From an uncultured Collinsella sp. (lineage in GTDB: Bacteria > Actinomycetota > Coriobacteriia > Coriobacteriales > Coriobacteriaceae), in the NCBI GenBank assembly GCA_900552395.1, contig URZJ01000026.1, positions 1 to 14,286 on the forward strand: DNA of 14,286 nucleotides. Reading direction: 5' to 3'. Positions 1 to 6,964 of the stretch are shown in pieces (positions within the stretch are counted from its first letter, which is position 1; each line of letters begins with the position of its first letter). Made by a program: the position numbers and the translations under genes. The notes under the pieces were generated by a model, which saw only the letters and a program-made list of their open reading frames with translations, searched no databases and was not told the origin of the DNA.

Positions 1-1205
1 GTGTGGCCGCTTACGCTGTCGCCGGCGAGTCCAAATCGGCGCAGCAGGACGATCTTTCCGCGCACCTCGTTCAGTGTGGGAACGCGGCTCGACGTATAGA
101 ACAGTTTGGGGTTGTCGTCCAAAACCTTGGCGAAAGCCGTCGTAAGGCTCTCGTCAGTAGCCTCGTTGTTGCCTCGGGATACAAGCATGATGAGCGCTTC
201 TGACGGATTTTCGTTCAAAAACTTTTTGAAGTAGCCAACGACATCGGAGAGATGCATGAAGTGCCCGTCTTTTTTGAGCAGGTAGCAACTTCCATGGTCG
301 ATGCCGGGGTCGTTGCCTTTTCCGAGTCGGATATCAAAATAGCGAATGCCTTCGAGCAACTGCGTGGGGATGTAGTCCTGCTGGCACTTTGCTTGCGAGG
401 ATTGGGGTTCGGTGTCGTTGTCCACGCTGCAAGTTCCCGAATCGTGCGTGCCCGGGATGCTCAGCTCGTCGAGGTACTTGTTGCCTTCGACGTGGCTCAT
501 CCAACATGGTCCGTCGACGTAGCTGCTATACGTGGTCCAGTCGATGCTGCTAACTGTGGCATTGGTCTTGTCCATGCTGTAGCCGACAAGCTCGAGCTCC
601 CACGGAATGGAATATTTCTTTTGGCAAATCTTGTTGTTGTCTTGGTCTTTGCCTTTCGATTCTATGGCCAGGTAGTTAATACCGTTTTTCGTGTATATGC
701 GGTCTCGAATAATATAAGTTCCGTCGAACTGGCGGTCGAACGTATAGGCGCGGCTGTCCTTATGGTCGTACTCGCCACTCCATACGTGGATGACCTTTCC
801 ATCTTTGTCCGAGTCGCCATCGACCGACCAAATGCTGTAGCCCGTCTTCTTGTGCTCTTCGAAATTGAGCAGGGTGCGGATGGCATACCAGTTTGTGCCG
901 TCCGCATCGGTCCCTACGTGCTCAAGGATGAGCTTGCTGGACGTGCCGTCATTAAACAGGTGGCAGACGTTGCCGATGACGTTGCCGTCTTCGTTGACGC
1001 TCGCGGTGCGAAAATAGCCCGCGGGGCGAAGGCGAATGACGAAATTGTCGAGGGTGGCCGCTGACTCGGCCGTGCCGTCCGCAAAGGCTGTCCGCGGGCT
1101 AATGCCCAGCGTGGCGGTTTCGGGCAGGCTTGCAAGTGGCGACAACGCCGCGAGTCCAAGGCCCAGCGTAAACGCTCGGCGACTGATGGCATGATGTTCG
1201 GTCAT
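1..1205 (-). CDS. Tat-exported PI-PLC-like phospholipase C (3' end cut by window edge)
   Basis: Reading leftward from ATG at 1205 (SD GGAGGAG at 1208-1214) gives 401 codons with no stop before the window edge. The N-terminus has a twin-arginine signal (S8-R9-R10-A-F-T-L, then a hydrophobic stretch to about residue 25). Residues about 45-200 form a Gly/Asp-rich beta region that may be a ricin-like trefoil; this is a guess. The PI-PLC X domain starts near residue 245 with the signature LSIPGTHDSG. His254, Arg293 (in FDIR) and His304 (in DHG) match the order and spacing of the catalytic His32, Arg69 and His82 of Bacillus cereus PI-PLC. The next conserved block, FLNENPSEALIML, is also present. 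The family cleaves phosphatidylinositol or GPI-type lipids by general acid-base catalysis without calcium. The protein is probably secreted folded. The substrate is unknown and the C-terminal third is not visible. Confidence 0.9.
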   Translation of the reverse strand, partial: MTEHHAISRRAFTLGLGLAALSPLASLPETATLGISPRTAFADGTAESAATLDNFVIRLRPAGYFRTASVNEDGNVIGNVCHLFNDGTSSKLILEHVGTDADGTNWYAIRTLLNFEEHKKTGYSIWSVDGDSDKDGKVIHVWSGEYDHKDSRAYTFDRQFDGTYIIRDRIYTKNGINYLAIESKGKDQDNNKICQKKYSIPWELELVGYSMDKTNATVSSIDWTTYSSYVDGPCWMSHVEGNKYLDELSIPGTHDSGTCSVDNDTEPQSSQAKCQQDYIPTQLLEGIRYFDIRLGKGNDPGIDHGSCYLLKKDGHFMHLSDVVGYFKKFLNENPSEALIMLVSRGNNEATDESLTTAFAKVLDDNPKLFYTSSRVPTLNEVRGKIVLLRRFGLAGDSVSGH

Positions 1206-1412
1206 AACTCCTCCATTCGCAGGGTGCGGTTATGCACTTATTTTGGTCACTTTACTGCCCGGATGTTTAAAGGTGTCGGCTCAATTGTCTGCGCGGCGCT
1301 ATAAATCGGCGAGCGGACGTGCTGGGGTGCTTGTTCATGTTGTGCCGTTACCGCGCTGGGGGGGCGGTTTTGCCGCCCGGCATCTTCGCGTTCGTCGGCT
1401 GCCGGCATAAGA
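1206..1412. other. Intergenic leader of the phospholipase gene
   Basis: This is the left part of the 307-base gap between the phospholipase and the first lipoprotein. It holds the phospholipase ribosome binding site (1208-1214) and a 6-bp GC hairpin at 1362-1378 (GGGCGG/CCGCCC, loop TTTTG) with no T-run on either side. An AT-richer stretch at about 1225-1310 is where a minus-strand promoter would be expected, but I could not pick convincing -35 and -10 boxes. No coding sequence or RNA gene was recognised. Confidence 0.5.
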
Positions 1413-1442
1413 AAGGGAGGGTCGGTTTACCGGCCCTCCCTT
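1413..1442 (-). terminator. Rho-independent terminator of first lipoprotein gene
   Basis: The arms at 1413-1425 and 1430-1442 form a 13-bp stem with one G-T mismatch around a four-base loop. On the minus strand the stem is followed by TTTCTT. It lies 71 bases past the stop of the lipoprotein gene ending at 1513, so it ends that transcript before the phospholipase gene. Confidence 0.85.
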
Positions 1443-1512
1443 AGTACGAAGCGCTGGGGTACCGTCGCTTGTTTGCGCTGCGCTCGTGTTTCCCGCTGCG
1501 CTCGCCAGTCGC

Positions 1513-2106
1513 TTAGCGCTTGATCTCGATATCCTCGAGCTTGACGTCCATGGCCTCGGTCTTGGCCTTGGCGATATCATCGGCAAATTCCAGGGACTTC
1601 ATCATGGTCTCGACGGCGTCCTTGTGCTCCTCGACGTTGTCGATGCGCACGTAAACGCTGCCGCCTTCAACGTCGGTAAAGCACTCGGTCGTTACGCCGC
1701 CCGAGTGCGTAAAGTAAGCACTGCGCCAGGTCTTGCCGTTGTATTTAACGGGGTCGCTCTCGGTCCATCCGGAGTTGGCCTTCCACTTTGCCTCGTAGTC
1801 GAACAGTTCGTCGGCGTTCTTATCGGGGTCGAAGATGGGTATGAAGCGGTCGCTCGCATGCTCGCTCTCGGTGAACTTAAACTGGGCCCTGTCGGCGGTG
1901 TCGCCGGCAACGTCGGTGATCTCGACGCCCTCGGGAACCTCGACCTTAAACCAAATGAAGTCGGTCCTCATATCCACGGCTGGCTTTTCTGCTCCGCCGC
2001 CACCGCCACTGCCGGTAGCGCCACCGCTGCCACCGCAGCCCACCAGGGCAACTGCGGCAAAGAGACTGATGCAGAGGGTGAGAATCGCAAAGGCCTTCTT
2101 TTTCAT
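1513..2106 (-). CDS. Small surface lipoprotein of unknown function (paralog A)
   Basis: This 197-residue protein begins with a lipoprotein signal (MKKKAFAILTL..., lipobox L-V-G-C with Cys24). A Gly/Ser spacer follows, then a compact acidic domain of about 150 residues. The start is set by a strong SD (GAGGAGGA, 2114-2121). It should be lipidated at Cys24 and held on the outer face of the membrane. I do not recognise the domain. It is clearly a paralog of the gene at 2348-2950: both share TDFIWFKVE.PEGV near residue 50, the DRFIP block, Y-N-G-[KR]-T-W, FTDVE.GS.YV and the ending IEIK. The gene has its own terminator and a palindrome-containing repeat 75 bases upstream of its start, so it is probably a separate transcription unit. 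Function is unknown; a ligand-binding or envelope-stress lipoprotein is possible but nothing in the sequence shows it. Confidence 0.88.
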   Translation of the reverse strand: MKKKAFAILTLCISLFAAVALVGCGGSGGATGSGGGGGAEKPAVDMRTDFIWFKVEVPEGVEITDVAGDTADRAQFKFTESEHASDRFIPIFDPDKNADELFDYEAKWKANSGWTESDPVKYNGKTWRSAYFTHSGGVTTECFTDVEGGSVYVRIDNVEEHKDAVETMMKSLEFADDIAKAKTEAMDVKLEDIEIKR

Positions 2107-2178
2107 GGTCGTGTCCTCCTCGATCTGTAATCGCCCATGGATTACCTGTCTTTACTGTACGCGCGAGCGGCTCGTTCG

Positions 2179-2197
2179 GGTGGGCCATGTGTCCCAT
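2179..2197 (-). repeat. 19-base repeat with imperfect palindrome, copy 1 (candidate operator)
   Basis: GGTGGGCCATGTGTCCCAT on the plus strand is identical to 3148-3166. Its core TGGGCCATGTGTCCCA is an imperfect inverted repeat: 7-base arms matching at 6 of 7 positions around 2 bases. It sits about 75 bases upstream of the start of lipoprotein A. A possible minus-strand -10 box (TACAGT) lies about 22 bases further toward the gene. Those placements fit a regulator binding site. Confidence 0.45.
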
Positions 2198-2249
2198 TCT
2201 GGGGGCAGGATTTGCGCCGACAAGTGGCAATATACGCGGGCACAAAAGA

Positions 2250-2278
2250 GGGGAGGGCCGATGTCGTCGGCCCTCCCC
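2250..2278 (-). terminator. Rho-independent terminator of second lipoprotein gene
   Basis: This is a perfect 12-bp stem (2250-2261 with 2267-2278) and a five-base loop. On the minus strand it is followed by TCTTTTG. It lies 70 bases past the stop at 2348 and separates the two lipoprotein transcripts. The stem shares the GGGAGGGCCG/CGGCCCTCCC core with the terminator at 1413-1442, consistent with duplication of the gene together with its terminator. Confidence 0.87.
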
Positions 2279-2347
2279 GGGTTGGGCGCCCGTTGTTTTA
2301 ATGGAGCGCATGTGCGCGGGTGCGCATAGGCACGTGCGGGTGCCCCG

Positions 2348-2950
2348 TTACTTGATCTCGATGCTCGAAATCTCGACTTCGCGTGCCTCGTCAACTGCTT
2401 TCTTCATGTCGTCGGGGAACTCGATGGAGTTGAGGAGTGTCTCGGCTTCTTTCTTGTGCTGGTCGAAGTTCGAGATGAGGACGTAGGCGCTTCCCGGTTC
2501 AACGTCGGTAAAAAGCATGGTTGAGATGCCGCTGTTGTCCTCGTATGTTCCGACGAGCCACGTCCTGCCGTTATACTCGACGGACCCGCCATCCTTCCAC
2601 TGGAACGTATCCCCCTTCTTTTCTGCCTGGTCGGCGTGGGACTCCTCGGCCGTCAGCGCTTTTTTCCAAACGGGGATAAAGCGATCGGCCGAGGCGTTCT
2701 CGTCTTCGGGGAAGGTGAGCTGAACCCTGTCGGCATTCTTGCCGGCGGAGTCGCTTACGCCGACACCCTCGGGCATCTCGACCTTAAACCAGATAAAGTC
2801 GGTCTTCTTGGCGACGGGGGCCTTTTCCTTGCTCTCGCTCTTGGCGGTGCTGCCGCCTCCGCCCGATGCGCTCCCGCCGCAGCCGACAAGGGCAAATGCG
2901 GCAAAGAGGGCGATGCAAAGGGAAAGAATCGATAGGGTCTTTTTCTTCAT
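2348..2950 (-). CDS. Small surface lipoprotein of unknown function (paralog B)
   Basis: This 200-residue protein has a lipoprotein signal (MKKKTLSILSL..., lipobox L-V-G-C with Cys24), a Gly/Ser and Lys/Glu spacer to about residue 45, and then the same unrecognised domain as the gene at 1513-2106. An in-frame ATG exists at 2983. I chose 2950 because a strong SD (AAGGAGGA, about 2957-2964) sits 6 to 7 bases before it and the signal peptide starts there. The protein differs from its sister mainly in the middle, where it has a longer Lys/Asp-rich loop (residues about 90-120). The leader is about 150 bases if the minus-strand TATAAG box at 3105-3110 is its -10. It is probably a membrane-attached outer-face lipoprotein made from its own promoter and terminator. 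Function is unknown. Confidence 0.88.
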   Translation of the reverse strand: MKKKTLSILSLCIALFAAFALVGCGGSASGGGGSTAKSESKEKAPVAKKTDFIWFKVEMPEGVGVSDSAGKNADRVQLTFPEDENASADRFIPVWKKALTAEESHADQAEKKGDTFQWKDGGSVEYNGRTWLVGTYEDNSGISTMLFTDVEPGSAYVLISNFDQHKKEAETLLNSIEFPDDMKKAVDEAREVEISSIEIK

Positions 2951-3221
2951 GGTGGCGTCCTCCTTGTCTGCCGATGACATCACGGCGCCGCATGCTGTTG
3001 GGGTACTGATTGCGCTGGCGGCGGATGTCTCTGTGTGCTGTGCGGCTTATGCCTCCGTTCATTGCTTGTGGCCGTTGCCCGGCCGTGCCCCAACGGGTTC
3101 CTTACTTATAGATATGCCCCAGCTTGTGCTGCCCGGGAGTCTCGAAAGGTGGGCCATGTGTCCCATGTTTGTGTCGCTGCCGCCTATCGTGTGCCATAGA
3201 AATCCGCGATGGCCAGGTGCG
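2951..3221. other. Divergent intergenic region between lipoprotein B and fchA
   Basis: This is most of a 377-base gap between divergent genes. It contains the SD of lipoprotein B (2957-2964), a GC hairpin near 3069-3084 (GGCCG/CGGCC), a candidate minus-strand -10 (TATAAG, 3105-3110) and the palindrome repeat at 3148-3166. The short open frames in it have no SD and no recognisable product, and I see no RNA gene. Confidence 0.5.
3148..3166 (-). repeat. 19-base repeat with imperfect palindrome, copy 2 (candidate operator)
   Basis: Identical over 19 bases to 2179-2197, while the flanking sequence differs. It lies about 200 bases upstream of lipoprotein B, about 38 bases upstream of that gene's candidate -10 box, and about 55 bases before the fchA -35 box. 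Its presence upstream of both paralogs suggests shared control. Confidence 0.45.
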
Positions 3222-3250
3222 CTGACGCTCATGTGCTTATGGGCTAGACT
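3222..3250 (+). promoter_or_regulatory. Candidate promoter of the fchA-folD operon
   Basis: A -35-like CTGACG (3222-3227) is separated by 17 bases from a -10-like TAGACT (3245-3250). Transcription would start near 3257, giving a leader of about 70 bases. The leader contains a 7-bp inverted repeat (CGGTCGG at 3273-3279, CCGACCG at 3294-3300). Confidence 0.45.
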
Positions 3251-3327
3251 TAGCACCATTACGTGATCGATGCGGTCGGTCGGCGGTTGCCACCCGACCG
3301 ATGTATATGACTTGAAGGTGCATGTGC

Positions 3328-3960
3328 ATGAGCCAAGAGATGATGGACAAGACCTGCCGCGGGTTTGCCGAGGCGCTGGCCGCGCGCGAGCCGGTTCCCG
3401 GCGGTGGCAGCGCGAGCGCCTTTGTGGGCGCGCTGGGCGCCTCGCTGTGCGGAATGGTTGCCCGCTACGGTGCGACCAATCCCGCGCTTGCTGATCGTGC
3501 GGATGACCTGACGCGTGCGTTTGTCCATGCTGATGAGCTGGCCCAGGAGCTTGTCGAGTTGGTTGCCGAGGACGTTCGTGCCTATGGGCAGGTGTCCGCG
3601 GCGTACGGTATTCCGCGTGACGATCCGGCTCGAGCGACCGCGATTCAGGATGCGCTGCATGTGGCCGCTATGCCGCCGTATCGCATTATGGATGCCTGCG
3701 GGCGTGCGCTGGCGCTGCTCGAGGACATGGCCGACAAGGGTTCGCGTCAGCTGCTGTCCGATGTGGCGTGCGGCGCCGTGTTCTGCCGTTCCGCTATGCA
3801 GGGCGCGAGCTTGACGCTCTTTGCCAACACCACGTCTATGAAGGACCGGGCGCGCGCCGAGGAGCTCGAGACCGCGTGCGATGAGCTGCTGGACACGTGG
3901 TTGCCGCGCGCCGATGCGCTGGCGCGCCGCGCCGCCGACGCTGCAAGGAAGAGGGGATAG
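3328..3960 (+). CDS. fchA: Formiminotetrahydrofolate cyclodeaminase / methenyl-THF cyclohydrolase family (FchA)
   Basis: This 210-residue helical protein carries the family signature PGGGSASA near residues 25-32 and matches the usual single-domain length. Family members either release ammonia from 5-formimino-THF to give 5,10-methenyl-THF (histidine or purine degradation) or act as methenyl-THF cyclohydrolases in one-carbon pathways. The sequence alone does not decide which. I chose ATG 3328 over the in-frame ATG 3322 because the SD GAAGG (3314-3318) is 9 bases from the former and only 3 from the latter. folD starts 2 bases after its stop, so the two are translationally coupled and share methenyl-THF as an intermediate. 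The protein is cytoplasmic. No glutamate formiminotransferase gene is visible alongside, which slightly favours the cyclohydrolase role. Confidence 0.9.
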   Translation: MSQEMMDKTCRGFAEALAAREPVPGGGSASAFVGALGASLCGMVARYGATNPALADRADDLTRAFVHADELAQELVELVAEDVRAYGQVSAAYGIPRDDPARATAIQDALHVAAMPPYRIMDACGRALALLEDMADKGSRQLLSDVACGAVFCRSAMQGASLTLFANTTSMKDRARAEELETACDELLDTWLPRADALARRAADAARKRG

Positions 3961-3962
3961 CC

Positions 3963-4817
3963 ATGGCTGAACTGCTGAAGGGCGCTCCCGTCGCCCGCGC
4001 GCTGACTGAGGAACTTGCTGCTCGCTGCGCAGCCCTGCGCGAGCGAGGCGTTGTTCCGACGTTGGCTATCGTGCGTGTGGGTGAACGCGAGGACGACCTA
4101 TCCTACGAGCGCGGTGCGCTCAAGCGCTGCGAGAAGGTTGGCATTGAAGCTCGCCGCGTTTTGCTTCCCGCCGATGTTTCTCAGGTCGAGCTGTTGACGG
4201 CCATCGAGGACATCAATACCGATTCGGCTGTCCATGGCTGTCTGATGTTCCGCCCGCTGCCCGCCGGCCTTGACGAGAACACCGTCGCCACAGCGCTCGA
4301 TCCCGCCAAGGACGTTGACTCCATGACGCCCGCTTCGCTGCTCACCACGCTTTCGGGGCGCGGCGAGGGTTTTGCTCCTTGCACGGCTGAGGCCGTGTTG
4401 GCGCTACTGGATCATTACGGCGTTGAGCTGGATGGGGCCAAGGTCGCGGTCGTTGGTCGGTCGCTGGTGATCGGGCGTCCTGTTGCCGCCATGCTTACGG
4501 CGCGCAATGCGACCGTGACGACGTGTCATACGCATACGCGCGACCTTGCTGCCGAGTGCCGTGCGGCTGATATTGTGGTTGCGGCCGTTGGACGCGCGCG
4601 CACGATTGGCGCGGATGCGGTTCGCGAGGGCCAGACGATCATCGATGTGGGCATTAACTGGGACGAGGCCGCCGGCAAGCTGGTCGGCGACGTCGATTTT
4701 GATGCTGCAGAGCCGATCGTTGGCTCAATTACTCCCGTGCCGGGTGGCGTGGGCGCTGTAACGACGGCGATTCTCGCCAAACACGTGATCGAGGCGGCCG
4801 AGCGCGCATCGAAATAG
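3963..4817 (+). CDS. folD: Methylenetetrahydrofolate dehydrogenase (FolD), probably lacking cyclohydrolase activity
   Basis: At 284 residues this has the normal FolD length. Start ATG 3963 follows an SD (GAGGGG, 3951-3956). The two-domain FolD fold is clear: KDVD (116-119, holding the folate-site Asp119), PCTAEA, the nucleotide-binding GRSLVIGRPVA, a late VGDVDF and ITPVPGGVGAVTTA near the end. The active-site helix reads Y48-E-R-G-A52-L-K54, so the position four after the conserved Tyr, normally the catalytic Lys (human MTHFD1 Lys56), is Ala. The usual VQLPLP loop is MFRPLP, so the conserved Gln (human Gln100) is Phe96. In the bifunctional human enzyme these two residues are needed mainly for cyclohydrolase activity. 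I infer an enzyme that interconverts methylene- and methenyl-THF with NAD(P), with FchA making or using methenyl-THF. Confidence 0.92.
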   Translation: MAELLKGAPVARALTEELAARCAALRERGVVPTLAIVRVGEREDDLSYERGALKRCEKVGIEARRVLLPADVSQVELLTAIEDINTDSAVHGCLMFRPLPAGLDENTVATALDPAKDVDSMTPASLLTTLSGRGEGFAPCTAEAVLALLDHYGVELDGAKVAVVGRSLVIGRPVAAMLTARNATVTTCHTHTRDLAAECRAADIVVAAVGRARTIGADAVREGQTIIDVGINWDEAAGKLVGDVDFDAAEPIVGSITPVPGGVGAVTTAILAKHVIEAAERASK

Positions 4818-4824
4818 GTTTTTG

Positions 4825-4862
4825 ACCACAAGGGCTGCCGAGGCCGTGGTTTCGCCCTTTTT
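4825..4862 (+). terminator. Possible terminator after folD
   Basis: The outer arms ACCAC (4825-4829) and GTGGT (4846-4850) enclose an imperfect GG-CT/AG-CC inner stem with loop GCCG. TTCGCCCTTTTT follows. The T-run is displaced by several bases, so termination may be weak. It lies 8 bases after the folD stop. Confidence 0.4.
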
Positions 4863-4871
4863 GCGCCGAAG

Positions 4872-4887
4872 CGATACACTGTTATCG
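4872..4887. promoter_or_regulatory. Small inverted repeat in the dipeptidase promoter region
   Basis: CGATA and TATCG arms flank six bases (CACTGT). The repeat overlaps the possible -10 boxes TACACT (4875-4880) and TATCGT (4883-4888); a -35-like TTGCGC lies at 4861-4866. It could be an operator, but a 5-base palindrome can arise by chance. Confidence 0.25.
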
Positions 4888-4916
4888 TTTGATTTCTTCG
4901 CTCAAGGAGGATGCCC

Positions 4917-6440
4917 ATGCCGTGCACAACGATTTTGGTTGGTAAGAACGCGAGCTACGACGGGTCGACGTTGGTTGCCCGCAACGAGGACTCGTCCAAC
5001 GGGGTGTTTGAGCCCAAGCGTATGCGCGTGGTGCATCCCGACGAGCAGCCGCGCGTCTACACGAGCGTCCTGAGTCACCTGACCGTTGAACTGCCTGATA
5101 ACCCCATGCGCTACACGAGCGTCCCCGATGTTGTTCCGGGCCACGGCATCTGGGCCGAGGCCGGTTTCAACGAGCTCAATGTGGGCATGTCCGCAACCGA
5201 GACGCTCACCACCAACGAGCGCGTTCGCGGCGCCGACCCGCTCGTCGACTACGTGCCCGCCAAGGGCAACGAGGGCGAGGACGGCTATGTTCCGGCGCAG
5301 CCCGGCGGTCTGGGCGAGGAGGACATGGTGACCCTGGTGCTGCCATATGCCAAATCCGCCCGCGACGGCGTACGCATTCTGGGCGACCTGCTCGAGCGCT
5401 ATGGTACCTACGAGAACAACGGCATCGCCTTTAGCGATGTGGACGAGATCTGGTGGCTCGAGACCATCGGCGGCCACCACTGGATCGCCAAGCGCGTGCC
5501 CGATGACGCCTATGTGACCATGCCCAACCAGCTGGGTATCGACAGCTTTGACCTGGATGACGCCGAGGGCGCCCAGGCCGACCACATGTGCTCCGCCGAC
5601 CTGCGCGCCTGGATGACCGAGTGGCATCTGGACCTGACGCTGGGCGTTGAGGGCGACGGCCCGGCTGCGGTCTTTAACCCGCGCGAGGCCTTTGGCTCGC
5701 ACAGCGACAGCGACCATGTCTACAACACGCCGCGCGCCTGGTACATGCAGCGCTGCCTCAACCCCAGCGACGTGTGGGATGGCCCCGACGCCGACTACAC
5801 GCCCGAGAGCGACGACATTCCCTGGAGCCGCGCGCCCGAGCGCAAGGTGACCATCGAGGACATCAAGTACGTACTCTCGAGCCACTACCAGGGCACGGAG
5901 TACGACTGCTACGGCAGCAAGGGCACGCCCGCTACGCGTGGCGCCTATCGCCCCATCGGCATCAACCGCAACAGCCAGCTCGCCGTGTTGCAGCTGCGCC
6001 CCTATGCGCAGCCGGCGTATCGCGCCGTGCAGTGGATGGCCTTTGGTTCCAACTCGTTTAACGCGCTGGTTCCGCTGTACGCCAACGTCGAGACCATGCC
6101 CGAGTACTATGCCGACACGCAGGCTCGCGTAACGTCCGAAAACTTCTACTGGGCCAACCGCCTGATCGGCGCCCTGGCCGACGTCCGTTTCCATGAGTGC
6201 GGCCGCGCTGTGGAGGACTATCAGGAGAAGGTCGGTGGCATGGGCCACAAGCAGATCCATGACGTCGATGCTGCCGTAGCCGCTCTGCCCGAGGCCGAGG
6301 TACCTGCCGAGCTTGCACGCGCCAATGAGACCTTTGCCGAGCGTGTTCGCGTAGAGACCGATGCTCTACTGGGCAAGGTGCTCTATACCACGAGCTGCGC
6401 CATGAAGAACTCTTTCGCGATGAACGACAACGTGAGGTAG
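4917..6440 (+). CDS. Peptidase family C69 dipeptidase (PepD type)
   Basis: This 507-residue protein opens MPCTTILVGKNASYDGSTLV, then ARNEDS, the hallmark of family C69 N-terminal-nucleophile dipeptidases. Cys3 is the likely nucleophile, exposed after removal of two residues. ATG 4917 is chosen over ATG 4911 because the SD AAGGAGG (4904-4910) abuts 4911 but leaves 6 bases before 4917. There is no signal peptide or membrane segment, so it should act in the cytoplasm on dipeptides of broad sequence. Other family-typical stretches are the Trp-rich WWLETIGGHHW block (about 181-191), NPREAFG, DHVYNTPRAWYMQRCLNP, and a Tyr/Gly-rich block with SHYQGTEYDCYG. Its length fits intracellular C69 enzymes of lactobacilli and actinobacteria. 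It appears to be a single-gene unit between folD and the phasin-like gene, and codon use is GC-rich and uniform. Confidence 0.92.
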   Translation: MPCTTILVGKNASYDGSTLVARNEDSSNGVFEPKRMRVVHPDEQPRVYTSVLSHLTVELPDNPMRYTSVPDVVPGHGIWAEAGFNELNVGMSATETLTTNERVRGADPLVDYVPAKGNEGEDGYVPAQPGGLGEEDMVTLVLPYAKSARDGVRILGDLLERYGTYENNGIAFSDVDEIWWLETIGGHHWIAKRVPDDAYVTMPNQLGIDSFDLDDAEGAQADHMCSADLRAWMTEWHLDLTLGVEGDGPAAVFNPREAFGSHSDSDHVYNTPRAWYMQRCLNPSDVWDGPDADYTPESDDIPWSRAPERKVTIEDIKYVLSSHYQGTEYDCYGSKGTPATRGAYRPIGINRNSQLAVLQLRPYAQPAYRAVQWMAFGSNSFNALVPLYANVETMPEYYADTQARVTSENFYWANRLIGALADVRFHECGRAVEDYQEKVGGMGHKQIHDVDAAVAALPEAEVPAELARANETFAERVRVETDALLGKVLYTTSCAMKNSFAMNDNVR

Positions 6441-6539
6441 GGATTTCCCGTCGATCGAATAGCGCTAAAACGCTTTGTCGCTTTCACTCAATCTTGGGTA
6501 CAAGAACGCCAATGCAGTTGTTTGTGATTGGAGACAACC

Positions 6540-6956
6540 ATGGTTATGAAACTCGATCAGCTTGTTAACGGTGCCATTAACGTGGGCTTTGGCGCCGCTG
6601 CCGTTGCCGTTGAGGGCGGCAAGAAGGTTCTCGACGACCTCAATACCAAGGGCGAGCAGGTCCGCAAGGACGCCGGCGCTCCCGATATCGCCCGCAGCGT
6701 GTCCGACATGTTCGAGCAGGCGGGCGGCACCATCTCCGATCTGTCCGAGCGCCTGGGCATGCAGGGCGAGACCGCGGCGCAGCGCGTGCTCGACGAGCTC
6801 ATCCTGGCTCGCGTCCGCGTTATGACCGCCCCCGAGCGTACGGCCTTCCTGGCCCACGTGCGCGACATCGTCGATTCGGTCGAGGACAACGTGACCTCGG
6901 TACCCGTCGAGTCTGTTGAGCCCGACGATGCAGGGGACGCCGAAGAGGCCGAGTAG
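6540..6956 (+). CDS. Phasin-like small coiled-coil protein
   Basis: This 138-residue protein has no signal peptide. Residues 1-30 are moderately hydrophobic and Gly/Ala-rich (INVGFGAAAVAVEGG). A long amphipathic helical region follows (about 28-110: KKVLDDLNTKGEQVRKD, ARSVSDMFEQAGGTISDLSERLG), and the tail is acidic (VEPDDAGDAEEAE). The start ATG 6540 has SD GGAGA 5 bases upstream; ATG 6546 is a less likely alternative. The pattern resembles small phasin-type proteins (polyhydroxyalkanoate synthesis regulator type), which often lie beside AarF/UbiB genes in anaerobic Gram-positives. That resemblance is by pattern, not by a search. The aarF gene starts 8 bases after its stop, so the two are probably one operon. 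It may associate with membranes or lipid bodies and work with the kinase-like partner, but no storage-polymer genes are visible here. Confidence 0.65.
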   Translation: MVMKLDQLVNGAINVGFGAAAVAVEGGKKVLDDLNTKGEQVRKDAGAPDIARSVSDMFEQAGGTISDLSERLGMQGETAAQRVLDELILARVRVMTAPERTAFLAHVRDIVDSVEDNVTSVPVESVEPDDAGDAEEAE

Positions 6957-6964
6957 CAGCGCAG

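Noticed and set aside
252..1064. Open frame of 270 codons on the plus strand
   Set aside because: It is the antisense shadow of the phospholipase gene, whose minus-strand reading has PI-PLC catalytic motifs, a Tat signal and an SD.
1362..1378. GGGCGG/CCGCCC hairpin as a terminator
   Set aside because: It has only 6 bp, no T-run on either strand, and a clear terminator already stands at 1413-1442.
2181..3165. A shared short peptide starting MGHMAH encoded by both repeat copies
   Set aside because: The match comes only from the 19-base repeat; the frames diverge at once and lack an SD, so a DNA motif is more likely than a leader peptide.
4902..6260. Minus-strand open frame of 452 codons
   Set aside because: It lies wholly opposite the C69 dipeptidase, is low in family motifs and has the His/Val/Ala-rich look of an antisense frame in GC-rich DNA.
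6461..6480. AGCG/CGCT hairpin after the dipeptidase gene as terminator
   Set aside because: It has only four base pairs and an interrupted T stretch; too weak to call.
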